DNA from: Bin5 sp965221145
GTDB lineage: Bacteria > Chloroflexota > Anaerolineae > Caldilineales > Caldilineaceae
Length of the DNA stretch: 64,000 bases
Direction of reading: 5' to 3'
Assembly (NCBI GenBank): GCA_965221145.1
Contig: OZ244877.1
Coordinates: 2,480,001-2,544,000, forward strand
Shown here: in pieces, positions 43,860-52,726 of the stretch
How positions within the stretch are numbered: the stretch's first letter is position 1
Layout of the letters: each line of letters opens with the position of its first letter
Program-made: the position numbers and the translations under genes
The notes under the pieces: model-generated
Told to the model about the DNA's origin: nothing
Databases searched by the model: none
The model's input: only the letters and a program-made list of their open reading frames with translations

Positions 43860-45548
43860 TCAGGTTCGAAGATGCTGTTGTTCACCGGCTTGGCTCACCT
43901 GTAGATTACGCCAGCGGCCAGTGACACCCTGGCCAAAGATCGTCTGTTTGTACTCCGGGTCCAGGCCGGGCAAGGCGCCGCCACGACCATCCGGCAGATC
44001 GTCCAGCAGGGTGAAGATCGCCATATTGACCGAAAAGCGAATCGGCTTGATCACCGGCGCTGACGGCGGGTCAACCGTCGCCACCCACTCCACCTGATGG
44101 ACTAGCTCCCCGTCCACGTACCACTCAGCGCGGTCGGGGCCGGGCGTCAGCACGCTGTCATCGCCGGGATCGTAGCGGATCTCGTAGCGATGCCACGACC
44201 CCGGCTCGATTTCCAGGTCGGTCAGCACCGGGTCCGCCATCGGCTGGACGGAGCCGACGCCGCCCGGCGCATTGACGACGAACAGTTCGCGCAACGCCAT
44301 CACGCGCCGGTTTGAGATCTCGAAGTTGATGACCATGCCGGTCGAATCGTCGATCAGAGCGATGGCGGCGCACGCCAGACGGGGGTCGTCCGGGTCGGCT
44401 GCGAAGGGATTGCCCTCCGTTCCATGCACATTGACGGCCACGTCCACCGCCACAGAAAGCCCGTTGCCAGTAGCGAAGCGTCGGTCGGCGGTGACGATGG
44501 CCTTGACATGATCGAGAGGATTGTCGAAGCCAAGCGTGAAGCGCGGAATATCGATCTTATATTCGGGCCGCTCACTGGTCGGCGGCGTGATCGTCGCCGC
44601 CGGATCGAGGGCCGTGAAGTCGCCCGCCTGCAAGATATGCCAGCCGGCGCCGATGACGGGCGACCCCGCTGTCCAGTCATCGAAGTCACGCCCGTCCCCG
44701 GCCAAGAGATTGGGGGGCGCGGGCAGGCCGCGCCAGACATCCACCGTGCGCGGCGCGTTCGGCCAGTCCAGCGGCACGTACCTCTCCTCGTCCCATATCT
44801 GGTCCAGTTCCGTCGTCAGTTCGATGACATTTCCGGCGGGGTCCGGCACGTAGATGAAGATGTTGTGGCCGGGACCGTGGCGGCTTGGCCCGTAGATGAT
44901 GGGCACGTCGTTGCGCCAGAGGTGATCGCACATGCGCTTTACAGCGTTCCAATCGGCCAGGTCGTAGGCATAGTGGTTCACCTTGGCGTGACCGGCGTTG
45001 AGGAGCGCGATGCCGTGATGTTCCTGATTGCAGCGCAGCCAGATAACGGCATCTTCGGCGGTATCCGACACGCGAAAGCCAAGCACATCGGTATAGAAGG
45101 CCGCCGCGCGCTTGAGTTCGATGCTTTGCAGCGTGATATGGCCGAACCTGAGCGGGCGGATTTCACGCGGCTGGAGGGGCTGATCGAGGCTTGTCATGCC
45201 TTCATAAAGCTCGATCCGGTTCCCGTCCGCGTCGAGATAGCAGAGGGCCTCTCCGTGGCCCGGCTCATCGTATCCCTTTTCCAGCGGTTGAAAGCCGCGC
45301 TGCGCCAGCGCGTGCTGGGCGGCTTCGAGCGCATCACTGTCCATGACCTCCAGGCCCAGATGGTGCAGCTTCCGCTCCTCGCCCGGATAGATGGCCAGGC
45401 AGTGATGTTCAGCATTGCAGCGCAGGAATACCGCGCCATCGCTGCACTCGGAGACCTCCAGGCCAACGATCTGCTCGTAGAAGGCGACAGTCTCCTCAAC
45501 ATTGGGGACGGTAATGGCGACGTGGCCCATTCGCTTGATATTGATCAT
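43860..45548 (-). CDS. Fusion: tandem VOC (glyoxalase/extradiol dioxygenase) domains plus DUF6081
   Basis: 562 aa. Residues 4-115 and 132-250 are two VOC modules, each with a potential His-His-Glu metal set (GHVAITV, LHHLGLEV, NRIELYE; and GHITLQS, VNHYAYDL, NVIELTTE), the layout of type I extradiol dioxygenases. From about 300 to 545 the sequence matches the DUF6081 pattern: LDHVKAIVTA, ADPDDPRLACAAI, DDSTGMVINFEISNRRVMAL and WHRYEIRYDP. I know DUF6081 as a stand-alone family; the fusion is unusual. No clear ribosome site before the ATG. Substrate unknown. Confidence 0.75.
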   Translation of the reverse strand: MINIKRMGHVAITVPNVEETVAFYEQIVGLEVSECSDGAVFLRCNAEHHCLAIYPGEERKLHHLGLEVMDSDALEAAQHALAQRGFQPLEKGYDEPGHGEALCYLDADGNRIELYEGMTSLDQPLQPREIRPLRFGHITLQSIELKRAAAFYTDVLGFRVSDTAEDAVIWLRCNQEHHGIALLNAGHAKVNHYAYDLADWNAVKRMCDHLWRNDVPIIYGPSRHGPGHNIFIYVPDPAGNVIELTTELDQIWDEERYVPLDWPNAPRTVDVWRGLPAPPNLLAGDGRDFDDWTAGSPVIGAGWHILQAGDFTALDPAATITPPTSERPEYKIDIPRFTLGFDNPLDHVKAIVTADRRFATGNGLSVAVDVAVNVHGTEGNPFAADPDDPRLACAAIALIDDSTGMVINFEISNRRVMALRELFVVNAPGGVGSVQPMADPVLTDLEIEPGSWHRYEIRYDPGDDSVLTPGPDRAEWYVDGELVHQVEWVATVDPPSAPVIKPIRFSVNMAIFTLLDDLPDGRGGALPGLDPEYKQTIFGQGVTGRWRNLQVSQAGEQQHLRT

Positions 45549-45590
45549 GGGTTGGTTGGAAGAGCGGCTCGCCGCGTCTCCGTGTTCCTC

Positions 45591-46358
45591 CTATTGGATA
45601 CTGAGGCCACCATCGATCACGAGAGCATGGCCGTTGAGATAGGCTGCCTTGTCCGAACTGAGCCACAGCACGGCGTCGGCAACCTCTTGCGGTTCGATCA
45701 GGCGCTTCATGGGTAGGCCGGAGATCAGCGTCGATGCCACGTGGTCGTCACCGCGCGTGAAGCGTTCGAACATGGAGGTGGCCACGACGGCGGGGCATAC
45801 GGCGTTAACGCGAATGCCAACGTGGACAAATTCCAGCGCGACCGCCCTGGTCAGCCCGATCACGCCGTGCTTGCTCGCCACGTAGGAAGCCATATTGCTC
45901 TGACCCAGGTGTCCGACGGTCGAAGAGGTATTGACGATGGAGCCTCCGCCCTGCTCAAGCATTGCGGGGATCTCGTGCTTCATACTCAGCCACACGCCCT
46001 TGAGGTTGATGTCGATGACCCTGTCCCAGTCCTCCTCGCTGCTGTCCAAAATAGAAGCATTGGCGGGTTCGACGCCGGCGTTGTTATGGGCGGCATCCAA
46101 ACGACCGTATTCGGCGACGGTCAGACGAACCATGTTTTCGACATCGCAGGACTTGGACACATCGGCCTGCACAAAGATCGCCTCGCCACCGGCATCACGG
46201 ATGAGGCGCACCGTCTCAAGGCCGCCCTTGCTGTCTACGTCGGACGCGACAACTTTGGCACGTGCCTGCGCGAAGGCCAGAGCCGACGCCCGGCCAATGC
46301 CGGAACCCGCTCCGGTCACCAGCGTGACCTTATCCGCCAATGTTGCGTCTTCAAACAA
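45591..46358 (-). CDS. SDR family oxidoreductase
   Basis: 255 aa with a TTG start eight bases after GGAGG. TGAGSGIGRA loop, NNAGVEPANAS, NTSSTVGHLGQ and YVASKHG provide cofactor and Ser-Tyr-Lys sites. Sister of the next upstream SDR, from which it probably arose by duplication; both are in the minus-strand metabolic block. Confidence 0.88.
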   Translation of the reverse strand: MFEDATLADKVTLVTGAGSGIGRASALAFAQARAKVVASDVDSKGGLETVRLIRDAGGEAIFVQADVSKSCDVENMVRLTVAEYGRLDAAHNNAGVEPANASILDSSEEDWDRVIDINLKGVWLSMKHEIPAMLEQGGGSIVNTSSTVGHLGQSNMASYVASKHGVIGLTRAVALEFVHVGIRVNAVCPAVVATSMFERFTRGDDHVASTLISGLPMKRLIEPQEVADAVLWLSSDKAAYLNGHALVIDGGLSIQ

Positions 46359-46391
46359 ATGAAGCGTCCTCCATAAGCCGATGTTCTGCGC

Positions 46392-47147
46392 TTATGCCAG
46401 AATGCCGCCATCAACGGCCATGGGGTGCCCAGTGACAAACGACGCGGCGTCGGAGCAGAGCCACACGACGGCTTCGGCAATCTCCTCCGGCCTTCCCATG
46501 CGCCCGATTGGCTCCAACTCGGCAAAATTGGCAACGGCATCCGGGTAGTCGACCGCCTGTTGTGCAACCATCGGCGTGGAAATCAGGCCGGGGCATACGG
46601 CGTTGATGCGGATGTTGGAGCGGGCGTACTCCAGCGCGGCGGAACGCGTCAACTGCACGACCCCGCCTTTGGTCGCGCTGTATACGCCAAGTTCGGGCGT
46701 GCCGGTCATGCCTGCGTTTGAGGCCGTGTTGACGATGACGCCGCCGCCTTGTTGCAGCATCTGGGGGATCTCGTATTTCATCGACAGCCAAACGCCCTTC
46801 AAATTGACGCGCATAATGCGGTCGAAATTCTCTTCCGTGCAATCGGCGGTCAGGGTCATGTCGCCGAGGATGCCGGCGTTGTTGAAGGCGCAGTCCAGGC
46901 GACCGTACAATTCCACACAACGATTGATCGCCCCTTCAACCGAGGCCGCCTCCCCGACATCGCAGGCGACGAACTTCGCCTCGCCGCCTGAGAGTTTGAT
47001 CAGCCGCAGCGTCTCTTGGCCGCCGTCAATATCCACATCAGCGACGACTAGCTTGGCCCCGCGGTCAGCGAAGGCCAAGGCCGAAGCTCGGCCAATGCCG
47101 GAACCGCCGCCGGTCACAAAGGCAATCTTGCCGTCCAGACTGTTCAC
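46392..47147 (-). CDS. SDR family oxidoreductase
   Basis: 251 aa from GTG 47147 after AGGAAGGAGCGCT; the frame runs on upstream to 47495 without support. TGGGSGIGRA, NNAGILGDMT, NTASNAGMTG and YSATKGG are the expected NAD(P) and catalytic motifs. Glucose/galactose dehydrogenase-like in overall pattern, substrate not determinable. Confidence 0.88.
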   Translation of the reverse strand: MNSLDGKIAFVTGGGSGIGRASALAFADRGAKLVVADVDIDGGQETLRLIKLSGGEAKFVACDVGEAASVEGAINRCVELYGRLDCAFNNAGILGDMTLTADCTEENFDRIMRVNLKGVWLSMKYEIPQMLQQGGGVIVNTASNAGMTGTPELGVYSATKGGVVQLTRSAALEYARSNIRINAVCPGLISTPMVAQQAVDYPDAVANFAELEPIGRMGRPEEIAEAVVWLCSDAASFVTGHPMAVDGGILA

Positions 47148-47202
47148 AGCGCTCCTTCCTTTTGTGCGAGGATTCGCATTCCCATAGCATGTCCCGTCAT
47201 CG

Positions 47203-48012
47203 TCAATCGGCGGCAGCGGCGTGCGTATCCATGAAGCCAAGTTCCCCCAGGCGTTCGATCCATTGTTGCCGGAGCGGGCTGCCGCCGTGGTTTTCCAGCC
47301 AGTGGGCAGGATATAGTGAATCGCCCGGGCGATCATATTGTGCCGTCGCCTTGACTGAATTGGCCGCGCGCTTGCGGGCCGCGGCCTCTTCCGCCTCGCC
47401 TTCGGGGTTATTGTAATAGACGAAGGTACACATCCTGCGCCCCGTTGACCCGCCCCAACTGGAGTGCCACAGCCGCAGATCGAACGCGACCACATCGCCG
47501 GGCATGCTTTCGCAGACGAAGCCGGGCACGTCCGTGATGCCGAGGCCGGCGCGTTTGATCGTATCTCCCACCTCCTGGTGGAGAGGCATCTTATGCGAAC
47601 CGGGGATGACCCGCAGCGCGCCGCTCTCTGCGCCTACGGGATCGAGATAGTAGGCGAATTTTATCCCGTAGCAGTCCTTGGTGGGATCGGCGCGGTGATC
47701 GGGATGCCAACGTGTATGGCCGACATAGCGGTTGGCGTCAGCCCCCATCCCCATCACGTCCTCGCCGAAGAGTTGCTGCGCCGTCAAGAGAAAGCGGTCA
47801 TCCTCCAGCATACTTGCCATATAGGGCGTCTCCGGCCCCAGCGTGTTGGTCCAGTGGCGCTTGCTGCCGTCGAAAGGGAGATGCGCGTAGGCGGCGTTGA
47901 GACCGTCTTCATACTCGGCTTCAATCGTCGCCAGTTCGTCTGCGCCGAAGACCTGGCGCAATACTACAAAACCGAATGTGTTGAATTGGTCCAGTTGTTG
48001 ATCGGTAAGCAT
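47203..48012 (-). CDS. PhyH family dioxygenase
   Basis: 269 aa, ATG after GGAGAGAGAGCC. LTDQQLDQFNTFGFVVLRQ opening, RWHPDH with the HxD iron pair, LWHSSWGGSTGRRM as distal His/Arg region, and a LYPAHWLENH tail. Same subtype as the genes at 50.2 and 59.7 kb. Expressed from its own promoter and placed at the end of the SDR block. Confidence 0.88.
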   Translation of the reverse strand: MLTDQQLDQFNTFGFVVLRQVFGADELATIEAEYEDGLNAAYAHLPFDGSKRHWTNTLGPETPYMASMLEDDRFLLTAQQLFGEDVMGMGADANRYVGHTRWHPDHRADPTKDCYGIKFAYYLDPVGAESGALRVIPGSHKMPLHQEVGDTIKRAGLGITDVPGFVCESMPGDVVAFDLRLWHSSWGGSTGRRMCTFVYYNNPEGEAEEAAARKRAANSVKATAQYDRPGDSLYPAHWLENHGGSPLRQQWIERLGELGFMDTHAAAAD

Positions 48013-48063
48013 GGCTCTCTCTCCAGAAAGTTGGATTGGATCGACCTATTCAAGATGGTTCGA

Positions 48064-48092
48064 AGTGTAATTTGTGGCAAGAGCTGTGTCAA
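48064..48092 (-). promoter_or_regulatory. Candidate promoter of the PhyH gene at 47.2-48.0 kb
   Basis: Minus strand TTGACA (48087-48092), 17-base spacer, TACACT (48064-48069), 52 bases before the ATG. A TATAAT facing the other way lies at 48143-48148, upstream of the MFS gene. Confidence 0.6.
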
Positions 48093-48183
48093 GGCGAAAA
48101 ATTAATGTCGAGCGCCGCGATAGAGCCTTCTTCAATGTAAAGTATAATGGAGAGAGATTGATTGCACTTGGCGCAAGCGTATC

Positions 48184-49524
48184 GTGCGTGAGGCGGCAAT
48201 CAGCGAATCGGGCGACATTCAAACAGCAGTTCCCCACAAACGGGACGAACAGTTGACCCTCCGTCTCTTCTATGGCTGGTGGATCGTCGCGGCTGCGGTC
48301 CTCTTGCAGTTCAGCTTTCTCAGCATCAGTCAGTCCACGGTCAGCGTTTTCTTGCGCCCCGTTGTCGACGAACTGGGCTGGCAGGTCTGGCAGTTCACTT
48401 TGGGATCCTCACTGGCGGTGATGGCGGGCGCGCTGTCCGGCGGTGTGGTCGGCGGCATCGTCGACCGGCGCGGACCGCGCCTGCCGGTTCTTGGCGGCGC
48501 GCTAGTTGCGGCACTTTGCCTCTATGGCCTGGGACGGCAGTCCAGCCTATGGCTATTTTGGTCGCTGCACCTTTGCGCCGGGCTGATTGGCTGGACGCTC
48601 TTCGGCCCGCTGGTCGTCAACACTACGGTCAACAAATGGTTTGTGCGCAGGCGGGGCTGGGCGTCGGCGATTGGCTCGACCGGTATCTCATTGGGTGGGC
48701 TGATCGCCCCAGTAGCCATGACCCTGGCCGTCGATTCGTTGGGCTGGCGCAACGGCTACTATCTCCAGGCGCTCTTTGTCCTTGCCATCGTCGTGCCTGT
48801 CGCCTTTCTCTTAAGGCGAGCGCCGGAGGACTCAGGGTTGCGGCCAGACGGGGCCTCTGATGAGTCCGTGGAGCGCGACCGGCTGTCCGGCGCATCGGAG
48901 CCGCCCTCGTACACGAGCGGGCAGGCGCTGCGGACGCCGGGATTCTGGTTGCTCCTGTTCGGTTACAGCATGAATCAAGCTGCGCTCACATCGGTGCTGG
49001 CTCATGCTATCCCCTTTGCCACCGACGCATCGTTCTCACGCACTACGGCATCGTTGGCATTGGCGGTCAACGGTCTGGGGAATCTGCTCTCCAAGGCTGT
49101 GTAGGGATACTGCCTGCAACGGTTTGCGGCGCGTCGGCTGGCTGTGATCGCCTTCTCGTTAGGGGGAACCGGCGTGGCGCTGATGCTGCTGGCGGCCTCA
49201 TCTGCCGAACGGCTGGGCAACGGGGGATCTGCCGCCGCGCTGCTGTTTGCCGGATTCTTCTGCTACGGCTTCGGTTTCGGCGGCACGATCCCGATCAGCG
49301 AGTATCTGTGGGTGAGCTACTTTGGCCGTGCGCACATAGGCGCGATTCGCGGCGTCAGCCAGCCGCTGACGATCATCGGCCCAACTATCGGACCGGTGCT
49401 GGTCGGGCTGGGCTACGACATCAAGGGGAGCTATCTTCTGGCGTTTCTTGCCATTATCGCCACCTACCTGCTTGGCGCGCTGTTGGTGGCGATTTCGCGC
49501 GCGCCGCAGGCTCACATCGACTAA
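48184..49524 (+). pseudogene. MFS transporter interrupted by an in-frame TAG
   Basis: A 12-segment major facilitator protein (monocarboxylate-transporter-like) whose frame is continuous from 48184 to 49524 except for one TAG at 49102-49104. Before it: FYGWWIVAAAVLLQF, GGIVDRRGPRLPVLGG, and ALAVNGLGNLLSKAV. After it: GYCLQRFAARRLAVIAFSLGG, the normal continuation into segment 8. In family members a Trp commonly stands there, so TGG to TAG is the simplest explanation. Either a recent nonsense mutation, a sequence error, or read-through. The GTG start is uncertain; a TTG near 48253 is an alternative. Confidence 0.75.
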
Positions 49525-49758
49525 GATGAACGGGTAGCGCGGGTCCCGATCTGTCGGTAAAGAATTCTACACATTTCCTGCGTCTTCCAGAATGCGTAAT
49601 GCGTATTTCGTAACGGCAGTCGAGACGCCCGACTCCTGTTTCAGCTGCCCTGCATCAGTGCGAAAACTGCTCCAATACAGGCCGGAAACTTGTCAGATTT
49701 TCGCGGGTTGCTTGCGAGTTTTCAATGTGATAGCATTAACTTGCCCCTAGTTATCCAT

Positions 49759-50061
49759 AGCGACCCGCCCGACCCTACGCGGCTGCAGGCATTGGGGAAC
49801 AAGGTGTACACGGAGCAGGCGATGGAGAGGATGCGACCGCATGTGCAGTCGATTGTGGATGGCCCGCCCTCTGCGACGCGGACCGAAGGCGAGACAGACG
49901 TGGTGCGCGATCTCGCTTATACGCTCCCTGTCGCCGTCATCAGCCGGATTCCGGGCATTCCTGCGGAAGTCCACGAGCGCTATCCCTATTGGAATCTTGA
50001 CTATGATGAGAATTCCGAACGCGCCAGGGACAACATGCTTGTCGTGCTCTTGCTCGAAGAA
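49759..50061 (+). pseudogene. Gene debris: cytochrome P450 fragment joined to HpaI-aldolase fragment
   Basis: One open frame from 49690 to 50160 contains two unrelated pieces. 49759-49986 resembles the central P450 region (DPPDPTRLQALGNKVYT, DLAYTLPVAVISRIPGIP) without heme-binding Cys or I-helix. 49996-50061 (LDYDENSERARDNMLVVLLLE) resembles the middle of the HpaI-type aldolase encoded at 0.8-1.6 kb. The combination makes no plausible protein, so I read it as relics fused by deletions. The stretch 49525-49758 shows nothing further. Confidence 0.6.
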
Positions 50062-50156
50062 ATAGGCGGCAGCCTGCAACGCGCGCAAGCGCCGGGCGCA
50101 GAAATCCAAGATGCGTCAAGGAGCCTGAACAGTGATTTCTTTAGGGAGACGACAGG

Positions 50157-50960
50157 ATGACACTTACTGAACAGCAGTTGAAACATTTCGATACATTTGG
50201 TTTCTTGATCTTCCGGCAACTCTTTTCGCCCGAAGAGGTGCGAACTATCAGCCACGAAGTGGACACTGGCCTGGACGCCTTCCTGCCGGACGGGGCCAAA
50301 CACGACCGCAAGAGGAGACATGGCGAGTCCCTGATGGACGCCAACACGCCGTTCATCACCTCCTTGATCGACGACCCTCGTTTTGCCGATGCCGCAGAGC
50401 AATTGCTCGAAAAGCCCGTCATTCCGGGGGCGACCGATGGCAACTACTTCGTTGGCGATACGGGCTGGCACGTCGACAATCCCAACTTCGATTATGCGGG
50501 AGTAAGATTCATCTCTTACCTGGAAGCGCTGGACGCGAAGACAGGCGCGCTACGCGTGATTCCCGGATCGCATCGGGAGCCATTCCACAGCCAGATATCA
50601 AGAGACACGCAACCGGTCTACGGAATGGGACCGGATGAGATTCCGGCCTTCGTATTCAATGCCCGGCCGGGCGACGTGCTGGCGTTCAATTATTGGATTT
50701 GGCATGCTGCCTTCGGTGGCAGCGACCACCGGCGGATGTTTGGCGCCGTTTACTATGAAGACCCGCAGAATCCGGCGGCGATAGCGGCGGTCCGCGCCAA
50801 TTTTGCAGGCAGCCACCAGAGGCACTCGCAGAGATGGTATGGAGGACATGCTATGTACCCCAAATACTGGCGGTCATTGGAGAATCCACGCCACCAGCGA
50901 TGGGTCGGCCGGATGGCCGAGCTTGGCATCTTGGAAACGCCGGGCTTTGAAGGCGGCTGA
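50157..50960 (+). CDS. PhyH family dioxygenase
   Basis: 267 aa, ATG after GGAGACGACAG. LTEQQLKHFDTFGFLIFRQ opening, GWHVDN (HxD), PGSHREP, IWHAAFGGSDHRRM distal site and MYPKYWRSLENPRHQRW tail. Closely related to the 59.7-kb copy. Stands just before the next binding-protein operon. Confidence 0.88.
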   Translation: MTLTEQQLKHFDTFGFLIFRQLFSPEEVRTISHEVDTGLDAFLPDGAKHDRKRRHGESLMDANTPFITSLIDDPRFADAAEQLLEKPVIPGATDGNYFVGDTGWHVDNPNFDYAGVRFISYLEALDAKTGALRVIPGSHREPFHSQISRDTQPVYGMGPDEIPAFVFNARPGDVLAFNYWIWHAAFGGSDHRRMFGAVYYEDPQNPAAIAAVRANFAGSHQRHSQRWYGGHAMYPKYWRSLENPRHQRWVGRMAELGILETPGFEGG

Positions 50961-51059
50961 ACGAGCAACGCAGATCGACTGTTGAGGTGACGGAGAGGAG
51001 GTGATGCTTTGGACGAGACGTGCCTAAAACGCGTGCTTGGTTAAGGAGGCTTTGCCAAC

Positions 51060-51088
51060 TTGCGGGGCGAGCAGTTAAGCATTATATA
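51060..51088 (+). promoter_or_regulatory. Candidate promoter of the binding-protein/NHL-Yip1/DUF5696 operon
   Basis: TTGCGG (51060-51065), 17-base spacer, TATATA (51083-51088), 43 bases before the ATG. Upstream, 50997-51006 reads GGAGGTGATG and opens a seven-codon frame ending at 51027, like the short frame before the second CUT1 operon. Confidence 0.4.
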
Positions 51089-51130
51089 TGTCCCTGACTC
51101 CTACAAGAAGGGACATAGAAAGGATTCAAA

Positions 51131-52615
51131 ATGTCCAGTCAGAAAATCAGCAGACGTCGATTCCTGAGCATAGCGATGGCGGCAGGAGGTGGCGCTGTGG
51201 CAGCCGCCTGCGTCCCGGCGGCTGCTCCGATGGCCGTCGACGAGGGAGCATCTGAGGCCGCTGAAGTGCCGGCCATGGAGGCGCTGGAACTGAAACTGAC
51301 CACTCTTGGAGGTGTCGGTTGGCCGGAGGCCATGACTATACTGGCCGAAGAACACGAGGAAAGGACCGGTAACAAGGTAGTTCTGGACCTGGTGAATTGG
51401 CCCCTTTTGGACACGGTGCTTCCGGCCCTCGCCGCCGGCGAGCCGCCCGATGTCTACCACGACCATAGCACAAAATTCTTCAATATGTTCGCCGAAAGCA
51501 CGGTTCTTACGCTCAACCCCTACGTCGAGGCTGCGGACTGGTCACCCGACGACCTTAGCCCCATGGACATGCAGGCGCATACCTGGGTTGACGGGTCGAT
51601 CAAGGGAGTCCCCCTGTGGACTGACTTGTCAACCGGTCACTTCTTTGCCTACCGCGAGGACTATTTCGACGAGGCGGGCATTCCCCGTCCAACCACGCAC
51701 GGCGGCTTTGACTCCTACACCCACCTGTGGGATGTGGCGCAAAAGCTCACCCAGACAGATGCCAGCGGCAACGTTACGCGCTGGGGATGGTCGAGTGACA
51801 CCGCTTACCTCGGTTTTCGCATTCTCAACCTTGTGCTCGACCTGGGTGGACACTGGTGGGACGAGGGCAAACAAGAGTTCAAGCTGACGAGCGACGAAGT
51901 GATCGAGGCGCTTGACACCTATCTTATCGAACCGATCAGGCTCGGCGCTGCGTATGACGAGGATCACGCGCCTGAGCAGTCACGAAATGAGCAGTTGCCG
52001 GAGGGGGTGGCCGCCTTGTCGTCCAGCACCTTCTCCATCAGAACGGCCGAAGATTCACACCCGGACGTCGCTGAAGTGATGGCCCATGCGGAGGCGCCTT
52101 CGATCAATCCCGATCTGCCGAACGAACAGCGCCACTATGTCGGTTGGGGCGGCTTTGGCGGCCTGATCCCCGCCGCCATTCCCGGGGACAGGCACCAGGC
52201 GGCTTTTGAGCTTGCCGAAACGCAGTTGAAATCGGCCGCAACCACGCAGGCGATTCACCGGCACATCGGCCCGCCCGGAGCGAGCAAGGAATACGTCAAC
52301 GACCCGTTCCTCGATGAACTGAGCGGAGAGACCCGCTACACAGCCGCCACGGTGGACATGTACAGGTGGCAGATGGAACGACCTGGCGCCTTTTTCGGTT
52401 GGCATTGGGGCGAGTTGGGCATGGCAAACTGGATCGGCGGCCCTCGCTGCTCTGGGGGAATTCTGGATGTCACAGCTGAAGCGGCCCAAGCGCGCTGTGA
52501 GCAGACCGGGAGCGTCATTTCCATGAAATGGACCGTCGAGGAGATGGCCGAGGAGTGGCAGGAGTGGGCCACGCACGGGTACAAGAATTTCTTCCTCCCC
52601 TTTGTCGGAGGCTAG
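51131..52615 (+). CDS. Extracellular solute-binding lipoprotein, Tat-type leader
   Basis: 494 aa. Leader SRRRFLSIAMAAGGGAVAAAC gives a twin-arginine motif and a lipobox Cys. The mature protein has a family 1 binding-protein layout (LAAGEPPDVYHDHSTKFF, AYREDYFDEAGIPRP). It precedes the NHL-Yip1 and DUF5696 genes on the same strand. In Firmicutes such genes are normally followed or preceded by two permease genes; none is adjacent here, so its channel must be encoded elsewhere. ATG after AAAGGATTCAAA. Confidence 0.87.
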   Translation: MSSQKISRRRFLSIAMAAGGGAVAAACVPAAAPMAVDEGASEAAEVPAMEALELKLTTLGGVGWPEAMTILAEEHEERTGNKVVLDLVNWPLLDTVLPALAAGEPPDVYHDHSTKFFNMFAESTVLTLNPYVEAADWSPDDLSPMDMQAHTWVDGSIKGVPLWTDLSTGHFFAYREDYFDEAGIPRPTTHGGFDSYTHLWDVAQKLTQTDASGNVTRWGWSSDTAYLGFRILNLVLDLGGHWWDEGKQEFKLTSDEVIEALDTYLIEPIRLGAAYDEDHAPEQSRNEQLPEGVAALSSSTFSIRTAEDSHPDVAEVMAHAEAPSINPDLPNEQRHYVGWGGFGGLIPAAIPGDRHQAAFELAETQLKSAATTQAIHRHIGPPGASKEYVNDPFLDELSGETRYTAATVDMYRWQMERPGAFFGWHWGELGMANWIGGPRCSGGILDVTAEAAQARCEQTGSVISMKWTVEEMAEEWQEWATHGYKNFFLPFVGG

Positions 52616-52726
52616 GATTCGTATGGTTCGACTGCACACCATATGTGGCCGTATGCTCTTGCAACGTACTGGGGTTGGGTCTGTGCAGACCTGGCCCCAG
52701 GCGTAGCGGGGCTTGTTAGCAGGGCA

